Origin: Flavobacterium sp.
Lineage (GTDB): Bacteria; Bacteroidota; Bacteroidia; Flavobacteriales; Flavobacteriaceae
Reading direction: 5' to 3'
Length of the DNA: 64,000 nucleotides
Assembly: GCF_017744675.1 (NCBI RefSeq)
Contig: NZ_JAGIAV010000003.1
Coordinates: 62,001 to 126,000, forward strand
The translations under genes were made by a program, and so were the position numbers. The notes under the pieces are model-generated. The model was not told the origin of the DNA, made no database searches, and was given only the letters and a program-made list of their open reading frames with translations. Below, one piece after another: positions 53,025-62,382 of this stretch (position 1 is its first letter; the number at the start of each line of letters is the position of its first letter).

Positions 53025-54050
53025 TTAAGGAATCAAAACGGCTCTGCCTTTTATTTTTCCTTGTCTCATTCTATCATAAACTTCGTTGGCATCGTCTAGT
53101 TTATGTTTTTCAATTTCGATATGAATTTTCTTTTGTCTCGCCAGACCCACCACTTCCATCAATTCGGTTCTTGATCCCCAATAAGGGTTGGTCATGCTTA
53201 CTCCAAATGGCAAAACATTCATACTGTATTGATAATGTCCGCCACCAAGACCAACAATTGTCAGGTCTCCGTCAAGACTTACTACTTTTGTGCCTAAATC
53301 TATTGTAGAGGTTGCTCCAACAAAATCTATAACCACTTTGGCTTTTTTAATTCCAGTAATTTTCTGAATTTGTTCTGCGGCATCAGCATCTTTAGAATTA
53401 ATGGTAAATGCTGCGCCCAGTTCTTTTGCAAAGTTCAATTTATCTTCGGTAACATCACAGGCAATAATAGCTGCTCCGCTTATTTCTCTTAATATTTGTA
53501 AAGCTACGTGTCCTAAACCTCCAACACCAATTACGACAACAAATTCGTCAGGCATTAATTTCGGAAGAGAGCGTTTTATGGCAGAATAAGGCGTAAGCGC
53601 CGCATCTGTTAATGGAGCAGCGATAATAGGATCTAAATCAAATATAGGCACTAAAAGTCTAGAAGATGGAACCAGCATATATTCGGCCATACCTCCATCC
53701 AATCCTAATCCGCCGCCATAAGCTTGTTCAGATTGATGATCGCAGTAATTTTCTTTAGACTGCTGGCAGGGTTTGCAGTGCCCGCATCCCCAAGGCCCAT
53801 ACACTAAAACGGCATCTCCTTTTTTATAGCCTTCTACATTCTCACCAATTTCTTCTACCCATCCAGCATTTTCGTGTCCTAGCGTAAAAACAGTTCCTAC
53901 AACGGTTCCTTCGTCTATAATATGCAAATCGGAGTGGCAAACACCAGCTCCGCCAATTTTTAATAAAACTTCATCGCCTTTAGGAACCGGTTTTTCAAGA
54001 TCATTAACAACACGGACATCTTTATGCCCAAAAAAACGTACTGCTTTCAT
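53025..54050 (-). CDS. Zinc-dependent alcohol dehydrogenase
   Basis: 341 residues of the medium-chain dehydrogenase family. Catalytic zinc site: Cys in GVCHSDLHI and His-Glu in TLGHENAGWVEEIGEN. The structural zinc Cys cluster is CGHCKPCQQSKENYCD. The coenzyme-binding GVGGLGHVALQILRE follows, and Asp after the second strand (IACDVTED) suggests NAD. It resembles bacterial NAD-dependent alcohol dehydrogenases of the AdhA type; aldehyde or alcohol substrates are not predictable. It stands alone, upstream of and in the same direction as the ilvN-like gene. Confidence 0.93.
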   Translation of the reverse strand: MKAVRFFGHKDVRVVNDLEKPVPKGDEVLLKIGGAGVCHSDLHIIDEGTVVGTVFTLGHENAGWVEEIGENVEGYKKGDAVLVYGPWGCGHCKPCQQSKENYCDHQSEQAYGGGLGLDGGMAEYMLVPSSRLLVPIFDLDPIIAAPLTDAALTPYSAIKRSLPKLMPDEFVVVIGVGGLGHVALQILREISGAAIIACDVTEDKLNFAKELGAAFTINSKDADAAEQIQKITGIKKAKVVIDFVGATSTIDLGTKVVSLDGDLTIVGLGGGHYQYSMNVLPFGVSMTNPYWGSRTELMEVVGLARQKKIHIEIEKHKLDDANEVYDRMRQGKIKGRAVLIP

Positions 54051-54222
54051 AAAATAAAATTTTTTAGATTACTATTCTACTAATTTACAACTTGTATTTT
54101 TTATAAGTTTTATCAGACAAGTTAAGTTTATCCTAATTTATTGGTAAAACAGGCTTTTCTTTTAGAAAACAGTATGATTTGGAGTACACAAAAAATGAAA
54201 AAATCTGATTTATTACTATAAA

Positions 54223-54246
54223 AAAAGAGAACCGAAGCTCTCTTTT
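54223..54246 (-). terminator. Terminator after the L,D-transpeptidase-like gene
   Basis: AAAAGAGA (54223-54230) pairs with TCTCTTTT (54239-54246) and is T-rich on the minus strand, 25 bases past the stop codon of the transpeptidase-like gene. Confidence 0.7.
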
Positions 54247-54270
54247 ACATTTATATTTTGGTCTTACTAT

Positions 54271-54882
54271 TTAATAATAAACAGACAATAAGATTTTTGA
54301 ATTTGAACTTTCGATATATTTTGAAAGTCTACCTAAAAATTCTTGACTAACCATCGGACAACCGTGGCTGTTAATGATATAGTATTCTTTTTCATCAGAT
54401 GGAACCTCTTTGTATGAATGCAATACAATGGCACGTTTCATGGCATTATTATTTGATTCGTCCAATCCAGCCAGTCTGAAAGCTTTTCCGAATATTCCTT
54501 TATATGGCTTTTCTACCGAATATCTTCCTAGTGAAGTGCAGTTAGATTCTGGAGCATTACTAAATTGTAAAATATCACCTTTTATTCCAGTTTCAGAACC
54601 TTTCCCATGTGCAACCAACCCCTGATCAAGAATTTGATTATTTTCTAAATCGTAAACAAAAAAACGATTTCTTCCTGATTTAATTTTCATATCTACAAGA
54701 AAAGCTATTTTGTTGCTATACTTGTGATTAGACGCCGTAAAAGCCTTAATCTCATTTACATGCTCTGTGAGTCTTGCAAATTCGATTTCGTTTAAAATTT
54801 CATCCTCGTCCCTCATGCTTAATGAGGCAAACGAACTTAAGGAAAAAAGTAGTGCCAATAAAAATACTCTCATATCCGGCAA
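54271..54882 (-). CDS. Murein L,D-transpeptidase catalytic-domain family protein
   Basis: 203 residues with a signal peptide (MPDMRVFLLALLFSLSSFAS). The domain shows VDMKIKSGRNRFFVYDLENN, AHGKGSETGIKGDILQFSN, VLHSYKEVPSD and the catalytic INSHGCPMVSQEF (His and Cys near 174-176). This is the HG...S-H-G-C pattern of YkuD-like L,D-transpeptidases, in a short form without LysM or peptidoglycan-binding domains. It may form 3-3 crosslinks or modify peptidoglycan in the periplasm. It stands alone. Confidence 0.85.
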   Translation of the reverse strand: MPDMRVFLLALLFSLSSFASLSMRDEDEILNEIEFARLTEHVNEIKAFTASNHKYSNKIAFLVDMKIKSGRNRFFVYDLENNQILDQGLVAHGKGSETGIKGDILQFSNAPESNCTSLGRYSVEKPYKGIFGKAFRLAGLDESNNNAMKRAIVLHSYKEVPSDEKEYYIINSHGCPMVSQEFLGRLSKYIESSNSKILLSVYY

Positions 54883-55188
54883 ATGTTAAGTTAATAGTTA
54901 TGACTTGGGGTCATTGATAAATTTTCTGTTGCAAAATTATACACAAATCTTATACAATTCCCATATCATAAGTTAAAGATATTATAAATATCTGAAAACA
55001 ACAATATTAAATGTTAATATTCGATTAAAATATCTTATTGGATGCTGAATAGCAACCTCTAGTGTTAAAACTATACCTTTTCTTATTAAGAATAATAAAA
55101 AAATAATTTCTGCCAAGTGAAAAAATTCACTTGACAAAAATTATCAGAAACATAAACGCAATAGTAATATTAATTATTATGTATAGCT
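54883..55188. other. Gene-free AT-rich spacer with one hairpin
   Basis: 306 bases with no coding ORF. At 55114-55133, CAAGTGAA and TTCACTTG face each other around four A residues, a plausible terminator for the S37-type peptidase gene, 56 bases past its stop. Nothing else was recognised. Confidence 0.5.
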
Positions 55189-56475
55189 TTAGTTAAGCCA
55201 CTTTTTTAAGGTATCCATTATCAATTTTTGATCGTCTTGAGGAAAATCTTTGACTCTGGTTGAATGGCTCCCTTTTGGAAGTACCATTTTAAGAGCGTCA
55301 ACATCTGGTTTAGGAGTTGGCGAGCAAGAGAACCAAGTATCGTAACCGCCATAGATGTATAAAATATGATCTCCTTTATTCTCAACATATTTGCGTACTT
55401 TTTTAATGTATTTTGGGTTGTATTTAATCGCAACATCTTTGGGTGCAAATCGAGCATTAGAACTGCTTTTTACGATAGTCAGCAAATCGGCAACGGGCTC
55501 GAGATCAAATCCGTAATAGCCTAATTCGCTTAAATGCTGATAGTACGAAGGCAGATAAACAAAAGACATCTTATCGTTGTAAGTTCTTACTCCCACAATT
55601 TTATTCAGATAATCAAACAGGTCTTTTGCAGTTGGTTTTACTGGCGGAATATCTTCGCATTTTCCTCCCCATTGCCAAAAAGAAAAAGGAAATTCTAAAA
55701 CCGCATATTCTAATGCTTCAGGCATTGGAACTTCAGTAAATTCCATTTTTTTCTCCAACGAATATTCTTTAAAAACTGCTAAAACGGCTTCTCTATTTTG
55801 CAGAACAGCTCTCTGAAAAGCAGTTATCTTTTCTCTGCATTCTGCTGTTCCAACTGTTCTGGTATGTTGTATCGTTCTTGGATCTTCGCAGGTATTAATT
55901 AACGGGGCAACATAAGGCATAGCAACATCAACATCATTTGGATACTTCGATTTATAAATCAGAGCTGTTTCTCCTCCTTTGCTAATTCCCGTTGAAATCC
56001 ATTTTCCTGAGTATATCGTTTTTAATTTAGTTACAATGTTATGATAATCTGCAATTGCGTGATCGTTTGTCAAATATTGCCATTGAATTGGGTTTGGCCT
56101 TGATTTACCATAAAAACGGTATTCAACAGCAACCTGATTGGCCTGCAGCAAACTGCTTACTTCACTTTTTACATTTTCTGTATTGTAGCCATGAGTTTCA
56201 ATTACAGTTGGCCTATCAAAGCCAAGATGAGAAAGATAAATATAATGCTGAAAAGTTCCTTTTTCTGGATGTTTATGATCTAAAGGTTCGTCTAATATAA
56301 GCTGATACGATTCGGTATAATGGTCTAAATTTTCAATTCGAGTTATAACAGCTTTCGGAAATAATTCATTCAGTCTTTGCTGGAGATTTGTAGGTTCTTT
56401 GAGCTCCTGTGCAGATGCCGAAAAATAGTTCACACAAAGAAAAAATAGTGCAGTAATAAAGGCTTTTAGGTTCAT
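55189..56475 (-). CDS. Secreted S37-type (PS-10) serine peptidase
   Basis: 428 residues from MNLKAFITALFFLCVNYFSA, which gives a clean signal peptide; a start 17 codons upstream is less likely. The nucleophile elbow is GISKGGETALIYKSKYP. Other marks are AVEYRFYGKSRPNP, EFPFSFWQWGG and the C-terminal His in LPKGSHSTRVKDFP. This matches the PF05576-type tripeptidyl aminopeptidase family related to S28 peptidases. It probably trims peptides outside the cytoplasm. Confidence 0.85.
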   Translation of the reverse strand: MNLKAFITALFFLCVNYFSASAQELKEPTNLQQRLNELFPKAVITRIENLDHYTESYQLILDEPLDHKHPEKGTFQHYIYLSHLGFDRPTVIETHGYNTENVKSEVSSLLQANQVAVEYRFYGKSRPNPIQWQYLTNDHAIADYHNIVTKLKTIYSGKWISTGISKGGETALIYKSKYPNDVDVAMPYVAPLINTCEDPRTIQHTRTVGTAECREKITAFQRAVLQNREAVLAVFKEYSLEKKMEFTEVPMPEALEYAVLEFPFSFWQWGGKCEDIPPVKPTAKDLFDYLNKIVGVRTYNDKMSFVYLPSYYQHLSELGYYGFDLEPVADLLTIVKSSSNARFAPKDVAIKYNPKYIKKVRKYVENKGDHILYIYGGYDTWFSCSPTPKPDVDALKMVLPKGSHSTRVKDFPQDDQKLIMDTLKKWLN

Positions 56476-56670
56476 TCTAATCTTGTTGTTTTGAGATTTT
56501 AAAAGTAAGGGCAATATGAAGCACAAACTGATACTATATTACCTCTAAAATGTAATATTTTATCTAGTTTGCATCAACATAAGACTAAATCGAAATAATC
56601 TTTTACTTTTATTGAAAAATTGAACTTTGATTCATTTCACAACATTTAATAACTACTAAAAAATAAAAAA

Positions 56671-57882
56671 ATGGCAATTGGAGTTGGCGGATCAACTATA
56701 GATATCGAATTAGGAAAAATACAAAACATGACACTAGATGTTGTGCCAATTGCTCTATCAGAGTATAAACAACGCATTGAAAAAGCAAGTGACTTAATAA
56801 AGGAGCTTAACTGTAAAGCCCTTTATGTGAATGCAGGAACTAATTTGTATTATTTCACAGGAACAAAATGGAATGCTTCTGAACGTATGGTTGGTGCTAT
56901 TATCTTTGAAGATGAGACTATCGAATATATCGTTCCGAAATTTGAAGAAGGTACTTTTAAAACTTTTATGAAAGTGGAAGGGAATTTAAACTTCTGGGAA
57001 GAACATGAAAGTCCGTACGAGTTGTTTGGAAGTATTTTGAAGAATAAAAATATCACAAATGGCGATATTGCACTAGACGAGTCAGCTTCTTTTTTTCTAA
57101 TTGATGGAATTTTAAAAGCAAACGCAAACTTTAATTTTGTAAATGCACAACCTATAACGGCAGGATGCAGAATGCACAAATCGGCTAATGAAATTGCTAT
57201 TATTCAAAAAGCAAAAGACATCACAATGACCGTTCAAAAAGCAGCGGCAAGTATTTTATATCCAGGTATTGAAGTAAGCAAGGTTATTGATTTTATAAAT
57301 CGAGCACATATTAAAGCGGGGATTTCTTCAGGATCTTATTTCTGTACTGTTCTTTTTGGAGAAGATTCGCAATATCCGCATGGTGTAACTGCTCCTCAAA
57401 ATTTAGTAGAAAATGATGTGGTGCTAATCGATACGGGATGCCGTTTGGAAGGTTATCTATCGGATATCACCAGAACTTACGTTTACGGAACTCCAAGCGA
57501 AGAGCACAGAAAAATATGGAATCTTGAAAAAGCAACTCAGAAAGCCGCTTTTGATGCCGCACAAATTGGAGCAACGTGCGGTTCTGTAGATGATGCCGCG
57601 CGAAAAGTTTTGGCAGAAGCTGGACTGAGTGGTGATTATGAGATTCCAGGCTTACCTCATCGTGTAGGACATGGCACAGGACTGGACATTCATGAGTATC
57701 CATATTTAGTAAGAGGCAATCAAACCATTCTAAAAGAAGGAATGGTAGTTAGCAATGAACCAATGATCTGTATGCCTGGACAATTTGGTATTCGCCATGA
57801 AGATCATTTTTATATGACAGCCAAGGGACCAAAATGGTTTACCGAACCAATGCTGAGTATTGATAATCCTTTTGGATTATAG
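56671..57882 (+). CDS. M24-family Xaa-Pro peptidase
   Basis: 403 residues. The N-terminal creatinase-like domain (to about 165) is followed by the pita-bread fold with metal ligands: Asp in VVLIDTGCRLEGYLSDITRT (two), His in HRVGHGTGLDIHEYP, Glu in VVSNEPMICMPG and Glu in FGIRHEDHFYM. This is the Xaa-Pro dipeptidase/aminopeptidase P type. There is no signal peptide, so it should act on proline-containing peptides in the cytosol. It is divergent from the secreted S37-type peptidase gene, a plausible functional pairing in peptide use. Confidence 0.9.
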   Translation: MAIGVGGSTIDIELGKIQNMTLDVVPIALSEYKQRIEKASDLIKELNCKALYVNAGTNLYYFTGTKWNASERMVGAIIFEDETIEYIVPKFEEGTFKTFMKVEGNLNFWEEHESPYELFGSILKNKNITNGDIALDESASFFLIDGILKANANFNFVNAQPITAGCRMHKSANEIAIIQKAKDITMTVQKAAASILYPGIEVSKVIDFINRAHIKAGISSGSYFCTVLFGEDSQYPHGVTAPQNLVENDVVLIDTGCRLEGYLSDITRTYVYGTPSEEHRKIWNLEKATQKAAFDAAQIGATCGSVDDAARKVLAEAGLSGDYEIPGLPHRVGHGTGLDIHEYPYLVRGNQTILKEGMVVSNEPMICMPGQFGIRHEDHFYMTAKGPKWFTEPMLSIDNPFGL

Positions 57883-57898
57883 GTTTAAAATAATTTAA

Positions 57899-57928
57899 CA
57901 AAAGAGCTGTCTAAAGACAGCTCTTTTG
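57899..57928 (+). terminator. Terminator after the M24 peptidase gene
   Basis: CAAAAGAGCTGTCT (57899-57912) pairs exactly with AGACAGCTCTTTTG (57915-57928), followed by TTTTT. Confidence 0.88.
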
Positions 57929-57960
57929 TTTTTGTATAATATATATCGCTACCGATATTA

Positions 57961-58187
57961 AGCTCCTACGGAGCTTTTGTTTTTCTTGGTAAATTGTTTC
58001 TACCCATATAAAGCTCTTACAGAGCTTCTAAATGAAAAGAAAAGTCCCGGAGGGACTAAATATTGGTAGAAAAAAAATGATTTACATGTAAAAAAAGCTC
58101 CGTAGGAGCGAAACATTTCGTTCATGATTTTAATTTTGGAAACATAAAAATTCATAAAACGTACCAATGGTTGAAACCATTGGCTAC
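57961..58187. repeat. Cluster of short GC-rich hairpin repeats
   Basis: Five perfect or near-perfect hairpins lie in 227 bases: AGCTCCTACGGAGCT (57961), AAGCTCTTACAGAGCTT (58011), AGTCCCGGAGGGACT (58043), GCTCCGTAGGAGC (58097) and CCAATGG with its complement (58164-58183). The style matches the internal hairpins of the 21225-21389 element. There is no coding capacity. Confidence 0.65.
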
Positions 58188-58231
58188 GTCTCAGCATTTT
58201 CACAAAATAGATACCATTAGAAGCAATAAAA

Positions 58232-58256
58232 AAGGCTGTCCTTTATAGACAGCCTT
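58232..58256 (-). terminator. Terminator after the metalloprotease gene
   Basis: AAGGCTGTC (58232-58240) pairs with GACAGCCTT (58248-58256). On the minus strand it ends in a T run, 22 bases past the stop. Confidence 0.85.
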
Positions 58257-58278
58257 CTCATTTTAACTAAATTAACTA

Positions 58279-61200
58279 TTACTCAACCAATAATTTTTTC
58301 TTTTCGATGAATTTCCCATCGGTTGCCACAACAATATAAACTCCTTTGTTTAAATACTTAAGAGAATACACTGTCGTTTTATGCAACGTATCTACCAACA
58401 TCCCTACACTGTTGTAAATCGATATTTTTACTTTGTTTATATCGATATTTTCAAAGCCAAAATTCACAACATCTGTAGCTGGATTTGGGTACATTGTAAA
58501 AGCTTTTACCGCATCAGAAGCTGGTAAACCAGAGCTTCCAGATTGTAAATCAATAGTATGAGAAGCGCTCCAATCACTGAATGCATCTCCATTTTTTGCT
58601 TTTACTCTAAATTCGTATACTGTTTGAGTTCCTTGTTTCGGAATCCATAAATAATAGGTTGTCGAAGTTTCTGCGCTTACCCATCCTGACGGTGTATTCA
58701 ATTGCACTTCATAAGATGCTGCTTCAGTTGATGTGGCCCATGATGCATAAAATCCTGATGAATATACTCCCGCATTTCCAAGATTTGTTGGTGTTGGCAA
58801 AGTTGCAGGATTTGGAGGCACAATTGTTCCAGCAGAGACAGTGTAGTCTTCAATTTCACCATCGCCAAGATTTCCGCAAGTTGATGATGGATTGCTATTG
58901 TATTTCATTACAACACGCATTCTGGTTGTTCCAGTAAAGACAGCAGGAGTAAAATTCCCTACAACAGCGCCATTTGATGAAATATTATTAATCACTTTTT
59001 CAGATTCTTCAAACTGATTGTTTTTATTGTAATCAATCCAAACTCCCCAATATTCAGTATAAGCAGATCCTGTAAAACCAGGTGTCAGAGTAATGCTTGT
59101 ATTCGCATTCGGATTTAGCGTAATTACTTTTGAAGTATAATCGGCATAGCCATTTGTTTCTTTTCCAGATGTGTTTACAAAACTGCCCACTGCTACAGAA
59201 CTAATGTATTCGTAACCGTTTGTTCCCTGCGCACTGCACAACGGAGCTATTGGAACTGTCACTGTAGCCACATTTGAATAGGCTGAATAATCTGTTCCAG
59301 ATTTTGCTCGAACTCTGTATTTATAAGTACTGCCTGCCGTTAAAGCTGTATTGGTGTAAGTAGATGCAGTATTCGCTAAAGTAGCAACCTCTGCATAAAC
59401 ATCATCAGAACCTGCTCTTTCTATTACTACATTTGTTGCATTCGTAGCATTATTGATCCAATTAAGAGTGGCTTCTAAATTTGTAACCGTTGCTGTTAAA
59501 TTTGTTGGAGCCAATACTGTATTTGGTGTTTGTGTTCCTGCTAAAATCGGTTCGTTGGGTTTGGTATTGTAAGCAAAGTCCAAAACCGTATAACTTACTC
59601 CGCCAGCTTCTACTTTTACATGCATCCACCCGTAACAAGTACGTCCTCTACTGGTATATTCGAAACCAATATATCCTGTTTTATTATCCCAAGTTGTATA
59701 AGTAGCAGTTCGCAAATCTAGCTGATTTGGATAGGCACCCGGAGTAGCAAAATTACTCGAAGCTCCAATAGAAGTGCCTTGCGCTAAAAAGGAGATGTTT
59801 CTGGTTCCAGATTCAGCAACCAGTCTTTTTCCGTATGTTTCCATTTTTAAAGCTGCAGCTGCATATTGCCAAGCACCATATTCTGTATTGTCTCCAATGC
59901 CTAAATCAAAATATTGCCAAGTCGATGCCGCATTGGCTGTGTAGTCTGGGTTGTTTACATAAAACACTCCGTAAGGCGCATCAAATTTCAAATTAATAGT
60001 TTTTGAAGCCATGTCTAAAGTGCTGATTCCACCTGTAATTGCAGCGTCTTTAAAAGTTATTACAACAGTAGCATTATCGGTTACATTATGAGCGGTAGCT
60101 TTTCCTGTAAAAGTAACCACTGTTTTTGTATTGTTTTCAAGGGTTAAAACTGCGGTTAAACCAGCTGGCACTCCTGTAATGGTGTAGTCTGTTCCTACTG
60201 TAAAAGTACCACTGCTTTTGGTAAATGTTCCGTTATTGGTTGCCAATGAAATAGCCGTGTTTGCAGTAATGCTTCCGTCATTAATTTCTGATTCATACAA
60301 GGTATCTGCAGACAAAACGGTAGCTGTTTTGTCACTCATTCCAGTATAAATTGGCGTATTGGGTTTGGTGTTGTAGGCATACTCTAAAATAGTGTATCCG
60401 CCGCCATCAGCATTTACTTTTACTTTAAACCATCCGTAGCACGTACGACCATCAATTAAATAATCAAATCCTACATAACCTGTTTTTCCATCCCAATTCG
60501 TGTAACTTGCTGTTCTCAAATCAAGTTGGTTAGGATATGCGCCTGGAGCAGTCATATTGCTTGTTGGACCAACAGCAGTGTTAGAATTCAATAATGAGAT
60601 GTTTCTAGTACCTGACTCGCAAACCAATCTTTTTGCATAAGTTTCAATTTTTAAAGCATTTGCAGCATAACGCCAACCTCCAAACGCTGGATCATCTCCT
60701 TTGGCAATTTCAAAATATTTCCAAGTTAATGCTGATGAAACTGTAACATCTGGCATATCTACAAAAAAGATTCCGTACGGATCTGAAAATTTAAAATTAA
60801 AGAATAAAGAACTGCAAGATAAATCTGCCATTCCTCCTGTGAATGCTGCAGGCAAAAAGTTGATACTTCCTGAAGCATTATTACTTACTCCGTGATTTGT
60901 TGCTTTTCCTGTTAAAGTAACTGTAATCTGATTGTTTGAATTTACAGTAAGCACAGGAATTATTCCTGCTGGGAAAGTATGCGTAAAATGAGTACCTGCA
61001 GTTAAAGTTCCTGAAGATACAGCAAAAGTTTTTCCTCCGTTTAAGTTTATAATTGAAGAAGTATCAAAAGAACCATCATTTACAACGGCTTCTTTAAATG
61101 TTACTGCTGAAGCAACCAAACTGCTTCCTATTGCGTTTACGCCAGTATCAATTAAGTTTTGCGGTTGCCAGAGCGATTTTCTTGCAGGATGTTCTAGCGC

Positions 61201-62118
61201 TGCCAACATTCTATCAATCTGACCTTGAGTATACATTTTGTAACAGCCTTGTGCTCCATTGTATCCCATATAATTTTCAAAGTTCACTTTGTCTCCGCTA
61301 CAATTTGTTCCTGGCGTGCAACCTAAAGTATGCTTACCATCTTCTGCAGGAGTATCGGCAACCTCATCTGTTCCTGTGCATCCTCCTTCAAAAGTGTGTA
61401 TCAAATTAAGAAAGTGACCGAACTCATGCGTTAGCGTTGCTGAAAATTCTTTACTATAGGAGTTGTCATATAAATAAGCTCCGTTAAAAACGACACGAGC
61501 CGTATTATTGGCCGTCATATCTGAATTTGGATACCATGCTACTCCAGAATTATTTGTAGCACCATCATTGTACAAATCATTCTGAATATAAACATTCATG
61601 TATTTTGTATTGTCCCAAGCGTCAGCTGCGATTTGGTCATCGTAGCCACCGCCATTTCCATATCCGTTTTTGGTCGGATGAAATACAACTCCTGTTGTAC
61701 ATCCTCCGTTTGGATCTTTTTTAGCTAATTTAAATTCAATGTTTAAAGTTCCGCGTCGCGACTGAAAAAAGGGTTCTACCGTTTGGTAATCGGCATTACG
61801 GCCATTAAAGTCATCGTTAAGCTGTGCCAAGTGGTTTACAATCTTTTCGTAGGTTACCGTTTTTCCTCCTTGTACATCTCCATAAATGTGGAATACTACG
61901 GGAATTGTATACGTAACAACTGCCGTTTTTGATGTTTTAGATTTGCGCTGTGCTGCAAAATTTTTACTAAAAACATCAAAGTTCTTTTTCTCTTCAAGTG
62001 CATGCGGGTTATTCCGGTACACTTTGGCATTTTCTTCGCTTGTCCGACAAGGTAAAACTTGCGCGCTAACTTTCAATACGCTGAAAATTAAAAAGCAGAT
62101 TAGTAATTTTAACTTCAT
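58279..62118 (-). CDS. Secreted M43-type metalloprotease with type IX sorting domain
   Basis: 1279 residues. A signal peptide (to about 19) and propeptide precede a pappalysin-type catalytic domain with zinc site HEFGHFLNLIH near residue 230, ENYMGYNGAQGC, and the Met-turn region MYTQGQIDRMLAA. Two homologous modules of about 230 residues follow (about 345-590 and 605-850), each with GAYPNQLDLRTA and YNTKPN. Then come a fibronectin type III domain, a GEVED-type beta domain (GDGEIEDYTV), another Fn3-like domain and a C-terminal type A sorting signal (FTMYPNPATDVVNFGFEN). Probably a cell-surface or extracellular protease exported by the type IX system. Confidence 0.9.
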   Translation of the reverse strand: MKLKLLICFLIFSVLKVSAQVLPCRTSEENAKVYRNNPHALEEKKNFDVFSKNFAAQRKSKTSKTAVVTYTIPVVFHIYGDVQGGKTVTYEKIVNHLAQLNDDFNGRNADYQTVEPFFQSRRGTLNIEFKLAKKDPNGGCTTGVVFHPTKNGYGNGGGYDDQIAADAWDNTKYMNVYIQNDLYNDGATNNSGVAWYPNSDMTANNTARVVFNGAYLYDNSYSKEFSATLTHEFGHFLNLIHTFEGGCTGTDEVADTPAEDGKHTLGCTPGTNCSGDKVNFENYMGYNGAQGCYKMYTQGQIDRMLAALEHPARKSLWQPQNLIDTGVNAIGSSLVASAVTFKEAVVNDGSFDTSSIINLNGGKTFAVSSGTLTAGTHFTHTFPAGIIPVLTVNSNNQITVTLTGKATNHGVSNNASGSINFLPAAFTGGMADLSCSSLFFNFKFSDPYGIFFVDMPDVTVSSALTWKYFEIAKGDDPAFGGWRYAANALKIETYAKRLVCESGTRNISLLNSNTAVGPTSNMTAPGAYPNQLDLRTASYTNWDGKTGYVGFDYLIDGRTCYGWFKVKVNADGGGYTILEYAYNTKPNTPIYTGMSDKTATVLSADTLYESEINDGSITANTAISLATNNGTFTKSSGTFTVGTDYTITGVPAGLTAVLTLENNTKTVVTFTGKATAHNVTDNATVVITFKDAAITGGISTLDMASKTINLKFDAPYGVFYVNNPDYTANAASTWQYFDLGIGDNTEYGAWQYAAAALKMETYGKRLVAESGTRNISFLAQGTSIGASSNFATPGAYPNQLDLRTATYTTWDNKTGYIGFEYTSRGRTCYGWMHVKVEAGGVSYTVLDFAYNTKPNEPILAGTQTPNTVLAPTNLTATVTNLEATLNWINNATNATNVVIERAGSDDVYAEVATLANTASTYTNTALTAGSTYKYRVRAKSGTDYSAYSNVATVTVPIAPLCSAQGTNGYEYISSVAVGSFVNTSGKETNGYADYTSKVITLNPNANTSITLTPGFTGSAYTEYWGVWIDYNKNNQFEESEKVINNISSNGAVVGNFTPAVFTGTTRMRVVMKYNSNPSSTCGNLGDGEIEDYTVSAGTIVPPNPATLPTPTNLGNAGVYSSGFYASWATSTEAASYEVQLNTPSGWVSAETSTTYYLWIPKQGTQTVYEFRVKAKNGDAFSDWSASHTIDLQSGSSGLPASDAVKAFTMYPNPATDVVNFGFENIDINKVKISIYNSVGMLVDTLHKTTVYSLKYLNKGVYIVVATDGKFIEKKKLLVE

Positions 62119-62145
62119 TATTAAGGTTTTTTAGTTTGTAAAGAT

Positions 62146-62153
62146 CAAATTTA
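62146..62153 (-). promoter_or_regulatory. Possible -7 element for the metalloprotease gene
   Basis: The minus strand reads TAAATTTG, matching TAnnTTTG, 28 bases before the ATG. No TTTG is seen at -33. Confidence 0.35.
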
Positions 62154-62332
62154 CCTTACATGCCTCTATCTTTCTGATAGTATTTTACTCAGAATTAATA
62201 CATAATTATCACATTTTTAACCTTAAAAAAACACATAATTAAAAAATTACCTTAATAAACAATAAATACAAAAACCAATTCTATTAATAAAAAACAATCC
62301 TTAAGTCTTGCCAAACCTAGGGGTAAAAAAAA

Positions 62333-62354
62333 ACCAGCACTTAAAAGTGCTGGT
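62333..62354 (-). terminator. Terminator after the SusD-like gene
   Basis: ACCAGCACTT (62333-62342) pairs exactly with AAGTGCTGGT (62345-62354), with a T run on the minus strand 29 bases past the stop. Confidence 0.88.
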
Positions 62355-62382
62355 CTCAAAAACAAATTAAACTAACTCAAAA

